Assembly (NCBI GenBank): GCA_947462335.1
Contig: OX381710.1
Location: 37,199,204-37,263,203 of the forward strand
From: Harmothoe impar
Taxonomy: Eukaryota > Annelida > Polychaeta > Phyllodocida > Polynoidae
DNA length: 64,000 nt
Direction: 5' to 3'
Shown: positions 1 to 12,596 of the stretch, piece after piece
Layout: every line of letters begins with the position of its first letter
Numbering within the stretch: the first letter of the stretch is position 1
Program-made: the position numbers and the translations under genes
The notes under the pieces: model-generated
Seen by the model: the letters and a program-made list of their open reading frames with translations, nothing else
Told to the model about the DNA's origin: nothing
Databases searched by the model: none

Positions 1-409
1 ACTGTAACGGCTTACTATGACACAGCGAAATATCGGGGCCTGTATTTGCTAAACAGCTGCGTTACTTATGCACTTCGATGGCCCTTGGACTTCGTGAATA
101 TATGGGTCACACATCTTGAGGCTGTAACAGCCAGGTATTGACACTTGATATCTTCCATCATCGCCATTTTAAGGTTCACAATCTAATCAGTACCTTCCCA
201 CATGTCTATATTTCCTATTTATCTATTTTATTTTAATTCAAGTTCACAACATAGTTTTCACTGAGCTCGACACTATTTACACTACATCTGGTTGGCCTGT
301 TACAATAAATAATTATTAAAATTCACATATCTGATATCTCCTTTCAGTGCAATTGTTTTAGAGGATAGGAGACATGCAATATACATACATCCTGTTATGG
401 CCCATACTA
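1..409. other. 3' flank of the adenylyl cyclase gene
   Basis: No further exon or domain was recognised here. If the minus-strand cyclase ends at its in-frame stop at 410-412, this is 3' UTR and downstream flank. An AATAAA on the minus strand (227-232) is a plausible cleavage/polyadenylation signal. A weak alternative donor near the end of the last exon would allow a further coding exon beyond the window. Confidence 0.4.
227..232 (-). terminator. candidate polyadenylation signal of the cyclase gene
   Basis: The plus strand reads TTTATT, so the minus strand carries AATAAA about 180 bp past the cyclase stop codon. This is seen directly. Its use as a polyA signal is inferred from position only, and such hexamers are common in AT-rich DNA. 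Confidence 0.3.
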
Positions 410-2058
410 TTAATCCCAAGTCGCTCCATCCCTTTTCTTTACCAAGAGATACGTGTTCAAATCTCCCTTGCCTTTGACAAATGTTTTCCCTCTGTATTCA
501 AACTCAAATTTGTCGGAAAGTTTGTTGGCTGTGTCCTCTGTGACCTGAATACGGCCGTGCACACCGGTTGAATACATTCTGCTGGAAACATTCACCGTGT
601 CACCCCAAATATCATACAGTAGCTTTGTCGTACCAATGACACCAGCGGTCACCTCGCCCGTGTTAAATCCAATGCTCATCTCAAAGTCAAAGTTGAAGAT
701 CTCCAAGTTGAATTGGTCGAGCTTAGCAAGAAGGTCTAAGGAGAACTCCATGAGTGCATAGAGGTGAGCTTTAGGGTCTTTATTCTGGTTCCTGGTCCCC
801 GGGTTGAGGCCAGAAGCAGCCATTAAACAGCTGCCAATCGTCTTAATCTTCTCAACATCTTTGTATTTAGGGTCATCAAACAACTCCTCAAAGTCACTGA
901 TGAGTTCGTTGAGCACACGAAGGTACTCACGCCCACCTTCAAACGATTCATCATAGAAATCATCAAAGTTACACACCTTTGCAAAGATGACACCCACTTC
1001 ACTGTGGTTTTTGCAGTATTTGGAAGTTTTCTTGAGGACATCAGACACATGCTGGGGGATGATATTGTGCAGCAGCCAGTCGGCTTGCTCCTTCTCTGAC
1101 TGCATCATTTTGCGCTGGTTGCGTGCCTGGATGTCTCCATGGAAGCTGAGCCTGTAAGTGAGCTCAAACTCCCTGTTGAGGAACCACACCAGCAGCAGGA
1201 GAAGCACCATGTCTAGGATTATCTCAAAGCGCAGCGGGTGGTCCCCAAGGAATATCAAGTCTGTGGCTTGAGACGTGATGTTGACCATGTTGGAGTTGGT
1301 TGCTGGGCTGACTGAGTAGTTGAGGGCAGCAGCGGGATAGCTGCTGTCCTTACAGACACCGATACCGAGGAGAATCAGGAGGACGGTGCCCGCGAGTGTC
1401 GCAAGCGACGACTTCAGCCACGAGCTCAGCATGGTGAAATTGCAGAAATGAAGCACGCTGACGACGATTAGCAGGCAGTAGAACATGTCACTCACCGGGC
1501 GCGTCTCGAACGTCAGGCACGAGAAGTTGGAATAGACCGCGATGGCCGGCAAGCTGATGAGAAGTGCGCCAAAGGCGTGTCGGGGATACCAGCTGACACA
1601 GAAGCGGTTGAGGCTGTTGACGCCCCCACCATTCCTGCCCTGGATGAACACGTCCACCATCAGGGGAATCAGCATCAGGAACTCTATCAAGATGGCCACC
1701 GAGAAGCAGATAACCCAAGGAAGGCGGATGGGGAAGCCGAGGAAGCAACTCGCAGAGATGAGAACCAGGAAGAGGAGGGAGACGGTCATGTCAATGAAGG
1801 CACTGATGCGCGGCGAGGAGAAGGTCGATGTATGATCCAGACGGTCGGTCATGTAGTGGTTGCGGTATTCTTTCTCGTCTTCCGAGTTGTTGAAGTTAAG
1901 TGTGCAGCGGTTGATGGGTGGGCGGTGGAGGTAGTTCTGTGCGTAATGGTCTTTATTCATGGTCTGAATGAGCACTTTGTCACTCTGCTCATGCGCACGC
2001 TGCTGCGCCTGGAAGTGGGTCAACAACGCAGCGTTGTTCGCGGCATCTTTTTGGTCTT
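410..2058 (-). CDS. ADCY9: ADCY9-like adenylyl cyclase, exon 5 (second membrane block and C2 domain)
   Basis: Last coding exon, residues 603-1151 of the predicted protein. The acceptor is ...ttccaacAG at 2060-2059, and the first two bases complete a codon begun in exon 4. It carries the conserved linker motif RPPINR, about six hydrophobic segments, the WFLNREFE juxtamembrane motif, and a C2 catalytic domain. C2 shows KIKTIG (ATP-purine lysine), YDIWGDTVN (Asp1085 and Asn1092), Arg1096 and the VKGKG lysine, so the catalytic half looks intact. Two forskolin-site residues are Leu982 and Ser1012, where mammalian AC9 has Tyr and Ala. The C-terminal tail after C2 is only about 10 residues, against well over 100 in human AC9. 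Either the tail is short or splicing at a GTAAAG just before the end (around 440) leads to an exon outside the window. Family assignment rests on the linker and C2 resemblance to AC9, not other isoforms. Confidence 0.93.
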
Positions 2059-2387
2059 CTGTTGGAAGAATTGAAATCGATTATCACATTCATAAGGAAG
2101 ATTCATATAGTTGCATCATGTGCTGTAATGATTTCATGCATTGGGTCTCAATAGATTACGACTTTTGATTAGAATAAGACTAGACGGAGTGAGTCTTTCA
2201 TTACCACGCTCCTATAATTATCTAAAATCGGTTATAAGATAATCATAGTTAGTCTTTCGAGTACATATTACATATCAAACTGGGGATTTTGCAAAACATT
2301 TCATCTGGTACTGGAAATTCTATATTAAAATGAATGCAGGGGTTGTATAATTCTATAATCATGTATCATCCACGTGGGGTTTCTAAC
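2059..2387 (-). other. intron 4 of the cyclase gene
   Basis: A 329-bp intron with GT donor (2387-2386, G|GTTAGA) and AG acceptor (2060-2059). It splits a codon after its first base. Nothing else was recognised inside. Confidence 0.75.
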
Positions 2388-2475
2388 CTTTGTCTCCTCC
2401 AACGTCTTCAATAGAAGCTGACAGTGTCTCACGCCGTCCGAGCAACAATGTCGGTGACATTCCATTAGCATCCGC
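2388..2475 (-). CDS. ADCY9: ADCY9-like adenylyl cyclase, exon 4 (C1b linker)
   Basis: An 88-bp exon, residues 574-602 plus one base. Evidence is the splice architecture. The acceptor (...tttttgtgtAG at 2477-2476) is in phase 0, matching the phase-0 end of exon 3. The donor (G|GTTAGA) leaves one base, matching the two-base start of exon 5. The encoded stretch (LLLGRRETLSASIED region) is the variable C1b linker between the two cyclase halves and has no catalytic motif. The same reading in other frames is interrupted or does not join. Confidence is lower than for exons 1 and 5 because linker sequence is poorly conserved; a cDNA would settle it. Confidence 0.72.
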
Positions 2476-5400
2476 CTACACAAAAACATACACATACAAT
2501 AATAATAATATTTCACATACTAAGCATCTATCCTCGGTACTAATCAAGTGCATCTACAAATGGTGTGTAGCAGGTCTACTCTTCCGACAATAAGAAATAA
2601 TAATTGACCCACACTTTAAGGTTACTACATCTAGATCAAAAGAACTAATTGATTAAGAAATTGACAAAATGAATCAAAGGATCCACAAAGAAGTCTTTTA
2701 ACATTATTATGAATCTTGCTTTTTCGAAGCTTATTTCATCTATTCAAGTTTCCCCACTCCTCTCTATGGATGCGTGTTGGGACTGTATTAAATGTGCGCG
2801 TGAAAACATTTAGTGATAGGAAGGACATAGCTGTGAATACTTCGAATTCTACATCTATCGAAGCCTTTTCCATCATTGAATCTCCTGCTATTATGGATTC
2901 CCAGTCTTAGACTAATTACATGATCTTTGGTTAAAACTTGGAAATGATAAAATTGTTTTTATAAAATGACACCTTATTGCCCCTTGTCATATTGCAGCAT
3001 CCGTATCCAGTGTTTTATTAAGACTTTGCCATTTAACTTCACAAAACCCATGTGTATGATATCATGAGTAAGCTATCCTCCTCGGGAAGATAGATAAATA
3101 GGCTACTGTAAACGTAGATATTTTCGCTGGTATGAATTTTCGTGGATTTGATGAAAAGTACAATTTCGTTGGGACTTAAATTCGCGGATTTTGAAATATG
3201 GTAGTTACAGAGCTATGTTGGATAAATTTTCGCTCTGTACATATTTTCGCGGATTTTAAAATCCGCGAAATCCACAAAAAATATGTACAGCGCGAAATAT
3301 AATACGTTTACAGTATTAGAGGCTAAAGTGACGCATATAATAGACTTCTTTGATCCGTGTGAATTCACCAGTCGAATGGTGTCTGCTCTGACCACACAGC
3401 TAAGGTACCTTATACGGTGTGGCCACCTGGTGAGAAAGTCGTGTACTACTAAGTAGATGCAGATTTTACATGTAGTATGCAGATGTACACAAGAAGTGTT
3501 CAGGTCAAGAAGGATGCTGATACAGTGATATCCACAACAACGCTTTAGTATGCCATCTGAAGATGGACAAAAAATTACCATCAAATATTTCAAGGTAGCA
3601 AGGAATAATGTCTTGCCAGAAGAAGTTATGTCAAGGTCCCAAAACGCCTTGTTTCGCATCCCAATGCTATTAACTAATGGAACAAATTATGTGAATTGCA
3701 ATGTTTTCCTCCACACATTGAAATATACCATAGATCTATTGGAGGAATAGCAAATATATAATCACCCACGCAAAGAGGATGCTCCACGATGGGGCGTGCG
3801 GAACATCCTTTCTGCCTCGATGCTCACTTTGTCATCATACATCTTGTTCATGTAGCTCAAGTGTGAGCAGCCAAGCAGAAAGGACGCTCCACGCCCACCG
3901 CGCAGAGCATCCTCTCTGTGTGGCTGCTCGCATGTTTAATACTTAGGTTGGGAAGAGCTGAGGGGTTAGGTAGATGCAGTCAGAATGTGAGTGGAGGGAG
4001 ACAGGAGGAGCAGGAGGAGCAGGAGGGGGGAGAGGAGAGCTGGGTGGTACAAAGCACAACACCCTGTAGTATTGTCATCATTAATACAGGTGAGGATGCA
4101 CCTACATAGGTACAGGAGGAGCAGGTTATGGTAGCTGCAGGAGGGGGATACGCACCTGGTTCTCTGTCACGTGGTTCTGGCTGTCACTAGAGGGAGACAG
4201 CGGAGTGGCCTGGGGTTCGGAACTGGCCTCCTGGACTGAGGGCTATACGTACGACCATGTTGGTTGGTGGTGGTGGTGGTGGTTGAGGTGGATGTGGAGT
4301 TGAAGGTGAAGGTCACGGAGCATGCATAGAAGACAACGTCAATAACTCTAAAACACCACTACCAAGCATGCCGCATGCCCCCCGGCCCCTGCTGCTGCCT
4401 TTACCAATCATCCGGGTCCCTGCCCTTCTCACTCCCCCTGGCGACAAAACCTGGCGGTAACCCAGTACTTAATACAGATAAGACCGACACTTATACAAGA
4501 CCCGATTGTAGTCGTCCATTAATGTTATTCCAAGATCCTCCTAGCCCAGATTCTTATTAGGACATCCATTATGTGTAAGCAGACGCGCAGAAAGGGAGCC
4601 CTTTCTGCGTGGCTACTCACTTTTTTCTATAATTTAAATTCTAGGTTTTCAGAAAATAAAATAGCCGTAAGAATCTTGAGGCTAGCCAAAGCAGAGAGGA
4701 TGGTCCATGCACCTCCGCACGCAGCATCCTTCCTCCATGACTAGAGGGCACTCACACATACATGTACTTATCATTGTAATTTGTCTTACTTAGTATTATA
4801 AATCTCCTCTAATCTGCATCCCCTTGTACCCTTTCTGTGTTTTTTATCTCCCGAGAACATCCCGATAAACATTAAGCTGGCTAATTTATACTAGCAACGT
4901 GTCACCTTTGCATCCTATTAATTGATTTTGATATATTAGTGTATTTTCCCTGCTCGTTCTAGTCGCTTAAATTGGGCACCTGCAAATCCCATTGTGAACA
5001 CACCCACTTCTCTTTCATCATTCCTACCCCTCCCCACTGAAAGAGCTAGCCATCCCATGTACACCTATTTATCCCAGCCTTGGGTTTCACATGTGACCTA
5101 AGTGTTTGCAATTAAGTACTAATATGTTCCGCTATTCAATAGTAAGAATGCAATGTGTGTGTTAACTGTGTGTTGGTATCTACTGCTGTGCTTTTTATAT
5201 TACTTGTGTATATGGACATAATCAGTATATTGCGTGGTGTATAATCACTTACGTGTAGCACAAAAGAAGGTGGTGTGTATTTTTAAAACACTGGTGGAAA
5301 GTGTAGACATAGGGTCTGTAATTGAGAAGATAATAGAATACGAGGCTGTTTTGATTCATAATTATGGAATAAATTGTGTTTTTGATGTGAGATGCGTTGT

Positions 5401-6464
5401 GCATACTAAATTGTGCAAAGAGAGTTCAGCAGTAGACAGTGTTTGGAGTACCATGTATTGTTTGCTTTTTTTTCTGTATGGTTAGACTAAACTGACGTTG
5501 GCTGGAGTTTCTATGGATAATTGGTCTGTATGGGAGATACACCTTTAAGGACAGCATAGTACTTCAGTGCATAATGTCCTTCTTCACCATGATGCATGAA
5601 TGGCGAGTAACACGCTGGTGCTACATTCATGACACATACCGACACTGACAGAGTTGATACATTCCCGAATGACGGGGTGATGCACAAACGTAATGCCGGC
5701 GAGTTACATCATGACGTTGCAAGAGCATGACGCACTGAGGCATCATGTCGTCCATAGAGTTAATATGGGTTGCAGTCTTTTGGGGCACCTCTTCCACCAT
5801 GCAGGCAGGGATCACGTCATAAAGAGCTACCTCAGCTCTATTTACAAAGGGTAGTATCATAATCTATACTTTACACTTCTTTTCCCTTTTAGACGGGTGA
5901 TGATTTCTATAATGCCGGGAATAAAGTTTGCCGATGCCAAACTAGGGCGAGGATAATGCCCATGGAAGTTTAGTAAGACAAGAACGGGAGAGTATGCTTT
6001 TCATTATAGTTATATTAACATGTTAAAGATATTGTGGTCGCCCTAAACATGTGTCTGTCTCACCTTTACTACCCTTTCTACAGCAGAGATGAGGTAACAA
6101 TTTGATGTCATCGTTTCATCAAACGGCCAGGTTTGGACGTCAATAGACTTTTTAATCGTGGGGGTGGGTGGCGCAATACAACATTTATATCCCTCATTTA
6201 AACAAGTCTTTACATTTCTAATGTAACTATTACAATACAAAAATAAATCCGATATCATTACAATTATGCTGCACAAATAAAATCAAGTGGTTTTATAATT
6301 ACATTCAAAATAATTTATATTTAGGATAGCGCAAAATTAAAATTCCATATTGACATTTAAAACGGAACTGCCTGTATTTGGGCAAGCAAAATTATTACAT
6401 ATATGCTTTGACGGTTACGTTACTGGAGGCTAGGGTAGGCTACAGTGTGTGGGTGGGGGCTCAC
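2476..6464 (-). other. intron 3 of the cyclase gene
   Basis: A 4.0-kb intron. It contains one TA-flanked inverted-repeat element (3104-3315). No exon-like reading frame consistent with the cyclase phases was seen in the remainder, which is low-copy AT-rich sequence with short open frames only. Confidence 0.65.
3104..3315. mobile_element. Tc1/mariner-like MITE, TA target duplication
   Basis: The left end reads TA-CTGTAAACGTAGATATTTT and the right end is its reverse complement (CGTTTACAG-TA), giving inverted termini of about 20 bp with a TA dinucleotide on each side. Inside, a second inverted repeat is built from TTCGCGGATTTT and AAAATCCGCGAA. There is no coding capacity. TA duplication plus short size is typical of Tc1/mariner-derived MITEs; that class call is inference. 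Confidence 0.6.
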
Positions 6465-6607
6465 CTGTGTGTCCTCCTTGTCTTCTATGGAGATCTTGAC
6501 GCTGTCTATGGTCTCACCATCTGGAGTCTTCTCCTTGGGAGAGGAGGGGTTCATGGGACCCACGTGTACAGGGCGCTTACGGCCAGTGATGAAGTAGGTC
6601 TTTATAA
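6465..6607 (-). CDS. ADCY9: ADCY9-like adenylyl cyclase, exon 3 (end of C1a)
   Basis: A 143-bp exon, residues 526-573. The acceptor is ...ccctgtcacAG (6609-6608) and the donor CAG|GTGAGC (6464-6463). It opens with KTYFITGRKRP, equivalent to the conserved KTYLISG segment that closes the C1a catalytic domain in AC9-type cyclases. It then runs into a hydrophilic Pro/Ser/Lys-rich linker. It starts with two bases completing the codon from exon 2 and ends in phase 0, so it joins both neighbours without frame conflict. The preserved KTYFITG motif after an exact acceptor makes this a confident exon. Confidence 0.87.
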
Positions 6608-7652
6608 CTGTGACAGGGCAATAATAAAGATTAATTTCATGTGATTTACAAAATAATAAGGAGAGAGCCATCTATCAGCTTGCGTACGCATTTACTGTGA
6701 AGCATCGTCAACTTCTCAGTTAAATACTGTGACTTTTAAACGTTCACAGTATGTTTATATATATATCGTATATTTCGAAAAGTGTAAATTAGATTGTTTT
6801 TTTTAGGAATTACAAACAAGGAAATGGACGTAGGCAATTTACTATCCTATACTGAAGTACAGTCACGTATATAACTTACTCTCTTGGTTCTGTCTGGGGA
6901 AACAGTACTGTACAGTACTACATTGTACTACATGTATCTTCTAATGTACTGATGGTCAAAAGATACAGTCAGCCTGCTTTCGCAACTGACCAATAATAAC
7001 CACGAATTTGTTTGATGATTAAATAGTTTGCTTATGAGTCGTTTATGAACACACGGGAGAGTCCAATGATGAAGAATCTAAGGCCGCTTAGACACAGGCA
7101 TTAAGCGCCATCTGGATTGGGGTCTGTCACCGTAGACGGTACGGTATGGACGGTACCTCCCCCTAGTGTCAATCTGAATCCACACTGAATGCTGTGTTCT
7201 AGACAAATTAAAAAATATGTATCTTTGGGGAGATATCAGATTAAAGTTATCTTTTATAACAGGTATTATCAATGAGGCACATGTCTCAATATACCAACTC
7301 ATATTATGTCTATTATGAAGGGGACAGATCAGAAACCGCGGTGTGATGTCGATCTATTTGCCAGACATCCACAATTTAGATGATAACCATAACCGAGAGA
7401 TCGTAAACCACTTAGGGATTTGTCATCATGTAAACGACAGCGGAGGGTTGAGACAAAGGAGTCCACACCTTGGTTATTTCCCATTATACAACAGGGGGTG
7501 AGGGCAAAAAAAATGTCACTCCTTTTCAGCAAAAGCTATTTTCAAAATTGCTTGCGCGAAAATCCACCACTCCACCCCCCTGTTGAGAAATAATGACAAC
7601 TCCCATAGTACATGTTTATCTGTGGGTGATTATGTGTGCTAAGGGAACTCAC
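6608..7652 (-). other. intron 2 of the cyclase gene
   Basis: A 1.0-kb intron with donor A|GTGAGT (7652-7651) and acceptor 6609-6608. It includes the inner part of a degenerate G-run element (7470-7593). No other feature was recognised. Confidence 0.65.
7470..7593. repeat. degenerate relative of the G-run inverted-repeat element
   Basis: The two ends read CAACAGGGGGTGAGGGCAAAAA and, inverted, CCACCCCCCTGTTG, followed by outward tracts similar to the termini of the element at 29027-29368. The outer arms are diverged. No coding capacity. Confidence 0.4.
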
Positions 7653-7736
7653 TGTCTTCCTCCTGTACATGTCGTACTTGGTACTGCTGTGTTTCCGTAT
7701 TATAGTCTTCAATCAACACCTTATGTTTGCGGATAT
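7653..7736 (-). CDS. ADCY9: ADCY9-like adenylyl cyclase, exon 2
   Basis: An 84-bp exon, residues 499-525 plus split codons at both ends. The acceptor is ...tttccgttgcAG (7738-7737) and the donor GACA|GTGAGT. It encodes the charged stretch between the last strand of C1a and the KTYFITG segment. Its two leading bases complete the codon left by exon 1 and its trailing base joins exon 3. Chaining exons 1-2-3 brings acidic DEGEDVAD next to RKHKVLIED and then KTYFITG, the order expected from AC9. Confidence 0.82.
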
Positions 7737-10700
7737 CTGCAACGGAAAAAACGCAAATCAATTATTGTTATCACAATTAATAACATAACTCTAGGCAGGA
7801 CACTCTTATGCCCACCTTAAGGGAAAATGAGAATGGAATACTCTCCCGTAGCAACAGTTGTAATCTCTGGAATCAAACATTTGTATATCAAAAGATTTAT
7901 TAGAGGTTCAAGCTGACAGTTTCGTTGATTCATAGCATTAATACTCTCACAAAATAATAGCTTGTCAAGCAATAAATAATTACACTACTCCAAGGTTTGG
8001 AAATCATTATCATTCCGTTGCAACCTATCATCATCGCCAATTCGTTGTAACCTCTGTTGCAAAGTAAGACCCCACACAATAAGAGCCTGGTTAGCTCACC
8101 CTGTGCCACGTTGATTGCCCTGGTTTGTGTGGTTTTGTCTGAAGGTGGGGCATGATGAAAGGTGAGCTGCTCATATTAACCAGAGCAGCGCCCAGTACTG
8201 CAGTAAATCTACCCCAAGTGATCCTCATTACAAGAGCTACTTCACAGACCCTGAGTGGTCCTGAGTGGTTCCTGTCGTTTAAAGCCGCCCACTCAGCAAT
8301 GGTGGTAATGGTGGTCGTTAGTACATGCAACAGAACAGGCACCCTTGGTGATAGGGCCGCTTTAGGGGCATCTCACAGCTCCTATTCAATGAGCCCCTCT
8401 TCCACTCACTATGATGAGTTGCTCACATGAGCTGCTCAAAGGTATACTCTTACATCATACAGGAGAACTTTGACCGTACCTTCACTCTATGTCTAAGGCT
8501 TCCTGATTTACCATTCACACCACGATCAATGTCACAAGCAATTCTAAAACCGTGAAACAAACCAATTACACACCTTCAGTTCTCTCCTCTGCCAACCCCC
8601 GCCCACCTGCCCCCTCCCACGGTGCAGGTGCTTCAGGTGAAGTACGGCCGACTTCCGGGCTAATATTAGCCCGCACTGTCTCTATAGATCTATGAGTGAC
8701 AGGGGCGCCGAGTTATACGACCAAAAGTGTCGTGCCCTGGGTCTGTATATTCATAGACTTCTCGGCACTTTTTTGGCAAAAGGGAGCAAAAACCGATGAT
8801 ATATCTCCATGTATACATTTTAAACAGCACAGACAGCTCTCACCAACCTCCACCGTTGCTGTAAAGGTGGGTCAAATTTCCGGACCCCCTCGCGTTCAAT
8901 ATCCTTTCTACACGTATGCGGCACTCCTCAAGAGACCATGCACACCTTTCTGTCGCAGACATCAGCTGCCTTCATTTTTTTTAATAGAAGAAATGTGTTT
9001 TTATATCCGATCCAGCCAGACAGAGTCGACATAGATTTTATTTTTTATTTGTAATTTGTTTACATCCAGGTTTGAGGAGGATATATATATGGTTTTTAGG
9101 TCCTCTTTTATTTATTTATCGTTGTTAAGGAAGTCAATCAAAACACGATCACTGGCTATTTTTGAGGCCGATATACCAAAAGAAAATCCCCCAAAATCAA
9201 TAATCTTCCTAGCCTAGATTTTTCGACCATGCATGTAACATAGAGAGGCCGACCCCCTTTTTGGATAGGACATCGCAAGTGCATAGGGGAGTCTGTATCC
9301 CACCACTAGGTATCTGGGCAAGCTGGCCCCAACTCGTCATCGGACGCGTCCGAGCGACATCGCTGGTATTTGAGGGGCCATGACCACGTCACTTCCCCCG
9401 TATATTGGGGGGGGGGGGGATTCCTACGCGGTACCCATCTGTACTTTTAATACAACAGCACCAAGCGCACAGGAACTATTTTAACCAGCAACCTTTGGTG
9501 CCAGCGATGACGCTCGGGAACAGAGGTCGAGGTGGGGCCAGCTTGGGTATCTGGGGTGGCTGCGTGCACCTGGTGTTAAAAAAATTATCTAAAAGTGGGC
9601 TATTTTTAACCGTGGCGCTACTCCATCGTGAAGAGAGCAATTGAGTCGTGTGTGGCCTTGGGGGGGGGGGGGGGGCTGCCACATTCTGAGCGGCGCGTGC
9701 CACTGATAAAAGGCGGCTGTACTAAACACACAGATGTCATCTGTAAAGAGACATTCTGAGGTCTGTGCTGGTATTCAAGGTTTTTACTGTATAGTCTGAA
9801 AGGCCAGGTGCAGTGCGATTAGGCCTAGCATTATCATGTAAAGTCGACCCCTACTTCCTCTAAAACTTACTACATCGGATCCCTCCCTTTCTCAGATAGT
9901 ATCTATTGTATCCTCGGATGATTTGCTTCATCAGTCACATATCATAGTATCTTCCAAATATGATGATGTGAATGCTGACTGAATCGAGTGGTAGGGTCTA
10001 TTAGATTTGCCTATAGGTCTAGACTCCCTATGCTGCCCCGGGATGCTGCCTCAGGATTAACCCTTTAATGGCCAAATAGTGCCATAATCTACTACCATAT
10101 ACCGGTACATTTTTTGTCGTCATAATCATGCCGACCCTATGCCAGGGCTGCATTCATGCATCATGACAAATACCATATCAACACATAATATTGAGACATA
10201 TAAAACAAACCTCATTCGTATAGTGTCAAATTCTTGATTCGAAATATCAGCAAGATTCTCTCAGCTATAACAATCCAGTGGAGTATAATGGGATATTTTA
10301 AAGATAAGATAAATAATAATATCAGTTAACGCCCCAGAATTAAGTTATAAAATAATATTGCAATTGCTTTCATTAACCATATTCGTTGTGCGTGTCTGAC
10401 ATCATTCTTCATGGTATCAATGTTTTCCTTTGGTGATTTGCAAGTATGAATAGACTGAATGTAGTGGCTGTACACATCTCGTAGTGTTCGATTGCAAGCT
10501 AAATCCCATGATGTTATGATGCACCCCCTAACAGGTCTTGATTTCTGTGAGTCAACAGTTATTAATTTCTGACAATATATTGTAGTTTTAATATGCTAAA
10601 TGATGAATGAGAGTCTTCCAACTTTCCATACCTGCATGCAATTATATGGATCATGTGCTAAACCCAAAATGGCAAAAATCACCTAAAATTAGCTGACATA

Positions 10701-11866
10701 GTAGCTTTAATCCGACCGTAGCAAGAAGTCGGCGGGCGCTACAGCAGCAGGGGAGAACCCTGCAGCAGCAGCAGAGTGTCTGAACGCTAGATAACATCAG
10801 CTTCATTTGCCCAGAGCCAAGACTGTGGTCAGGGTGTAGCACCGAGGTCCCACTGTGAGGGCTGGCGAGGTGATTACGTCCACAGACGGAGACCCGTGTC
10901 CCCCTGTAGTCGGGCCCGTATTGACGCCGTGTCAGCACACCCTGTATCCGCCACCACCACCCACCTCCATGAAAATCAATTTCCCTGTAAGCCTCTGGGG
11001 GATGAGGGTGTCTTACCAGACGGCCACCAGTCACCAGGGGTTGCCAACACGCCACCCACTACAGCTCACTGGAGGATGAGCTACTCTCATAGGGCACAGA
11101 CAGAGCAGTTACACAGGCCCAGGCACGGTCAGTCCACACAGACCACGCCTAATGTAGGACATTACCATTTTGCCGATCCCTGTTATATTAAAGGCCCAAT
11201 CCTTACTGCCCCTCCAGTGACAGTCGGGTAAAGATAGGTTGGGAGATAGGAACTGTGGGCCTTTATAAGGGTGACGGGTGGGTTCTGGTTTAGTCGGTCA
11301 TAGTTTGGGCTTCCATAATTATCATCATTGGTTAATATCATCCACAATCCAGGACAATCCACTCCACACAAACCATGCTGAATGCAGTATGCTCAATATC
11401 GACAGCATCTAATTACCATACCCCAGTGTTTTAACACCTCTGAGATTCCATCCTTGGTTATATAAAGCCAAGTACTATCTTTGTCAGAAATAGCCCATTC
11501 GTCCAAGTATACCTCACTAATTGTGCCCATGCAGTGTTATACAGCCACATCCTTCTATTGGTGCTTTGTTCGGTTCATTGATCTACCCGGGTTGATCTTC
11601 CCTTTCAAGTTTCACCAACTCCAGTAGAGCAGCCAATCTTCACCAACCCTCCGTGTATAGCGAGAAACAACCATGCTTGTATATATATTATACATAGGGC
11701 ACAGGTACTACATGTACCGGAAGGTAGAGTTTCTATATCTCTAGCCTGGTCGTCACTTGACATGAATTGCTCAATCATAAATCGCCCCTAGTAAATGGCA
11801 TAGTATAGATACTGCGAACGTTCTATGTAAACGTGGTTTACTTGCTCTTGCTGTGGAGCACGCACG

Positions 11867-12327
11867 GGATAGCTCTCCCACGTGAGAGGACAGACGTTCA
11901 GAGCGTTATCTTAATAAGACTATTAAGACAGTCTTAATAGTCTTAAGTAGTGTGCACTGCACCGCTTGACCACCCGTAACATACTAAATGGAGTGGTGCA
12001 GCTCTGGAGCTGACCCACATGCAGCAGAATATCTGACTATGTCGCCGTGTCGAATTTAAAGGGGCATTCTCACCACTCTTAATTCAATCTTAATTATAGA
12101 TGGTGTTTTTATGTTGATATGGGGGGCTCTGCCCCCCAACCCCCGTTCTTCTTTTCTTTTTTTCCCCCTTTCCCCCCCTTCTGATCGCACGGAAACACTG
12201 CACCGCTCGACCACCTATAACATACTAAATGGAGTGGTGCAGCTCTTAAGACACTGAATTAAGACTTTAAGACTTAATATTAAGATAACGCTCTAAACGT
12301 CTGTCCTCTCACCTGAGAGAGCTATCC
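11867..12327. mobile_element. non-autonomous DNA transposon with 50-bp inverted termini
   Basis: The left terminus begins GGATAGCTCTCCCACGTGAG and the right terminus is its reverse complement with few mismatches over about 50 bp, as far as TTATCTTAATA. Inside are two direct copies of a roughly 50-bp unit containing TAACATACTAAATGGAGTGG (near 11956 and 12196). There is no coding capacity. Superfamily is unclear because no clean target duplication was seen. Confidence 0.6.
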
Positions 12328-12390
12328 AGTATTTGCAGTTTTCAGGAGGCACTCTATTAACATGTGTGAACCGCCTCTCAGTCTCCTTAA

Positions 12391-12596
12391 GGTGTCACGG
12401 TACTAATCCGCAAAATAGTCTCTACTAATAACATACTTCTAGTGGATATAATCAGCGCTAGGAGACCTTATTTTTGACTTTTGATTAAGGCATCATTTAT
12501 GCACGCCATCAAATTTTGAACCACATTTGGAGCCACTTGATAGTGAAAAAGAGGAAAATATTAGAACATTACTGTGTCAATTAGTGCCATGACACC
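12391..12596. mobile_element. inverted-repeat element, family GGTGTCACGGTAC
   Basis: The left end GGTGTCACGGTACTAAT is mirrored by ATTAGTGCCATGACACC at the right end. A longer relative with similar ends lies at 48812-49275, which supports a mobile family. No coding capacity. Confidence 0.5.

Noticed and set aside
1542..2074. Plus-strand open frames opposite the last cyclase exon (also at 30358-31597)
   Set aside because: They are antisense shadows of strongly conserved cyclase coding sequence.
10651..11055. 134-codon minus-strand frame
   Set aside because: Low complexity (Cys/Leu/His-rich), no motif, and inside intron 1 without phase-compatible splice sites.
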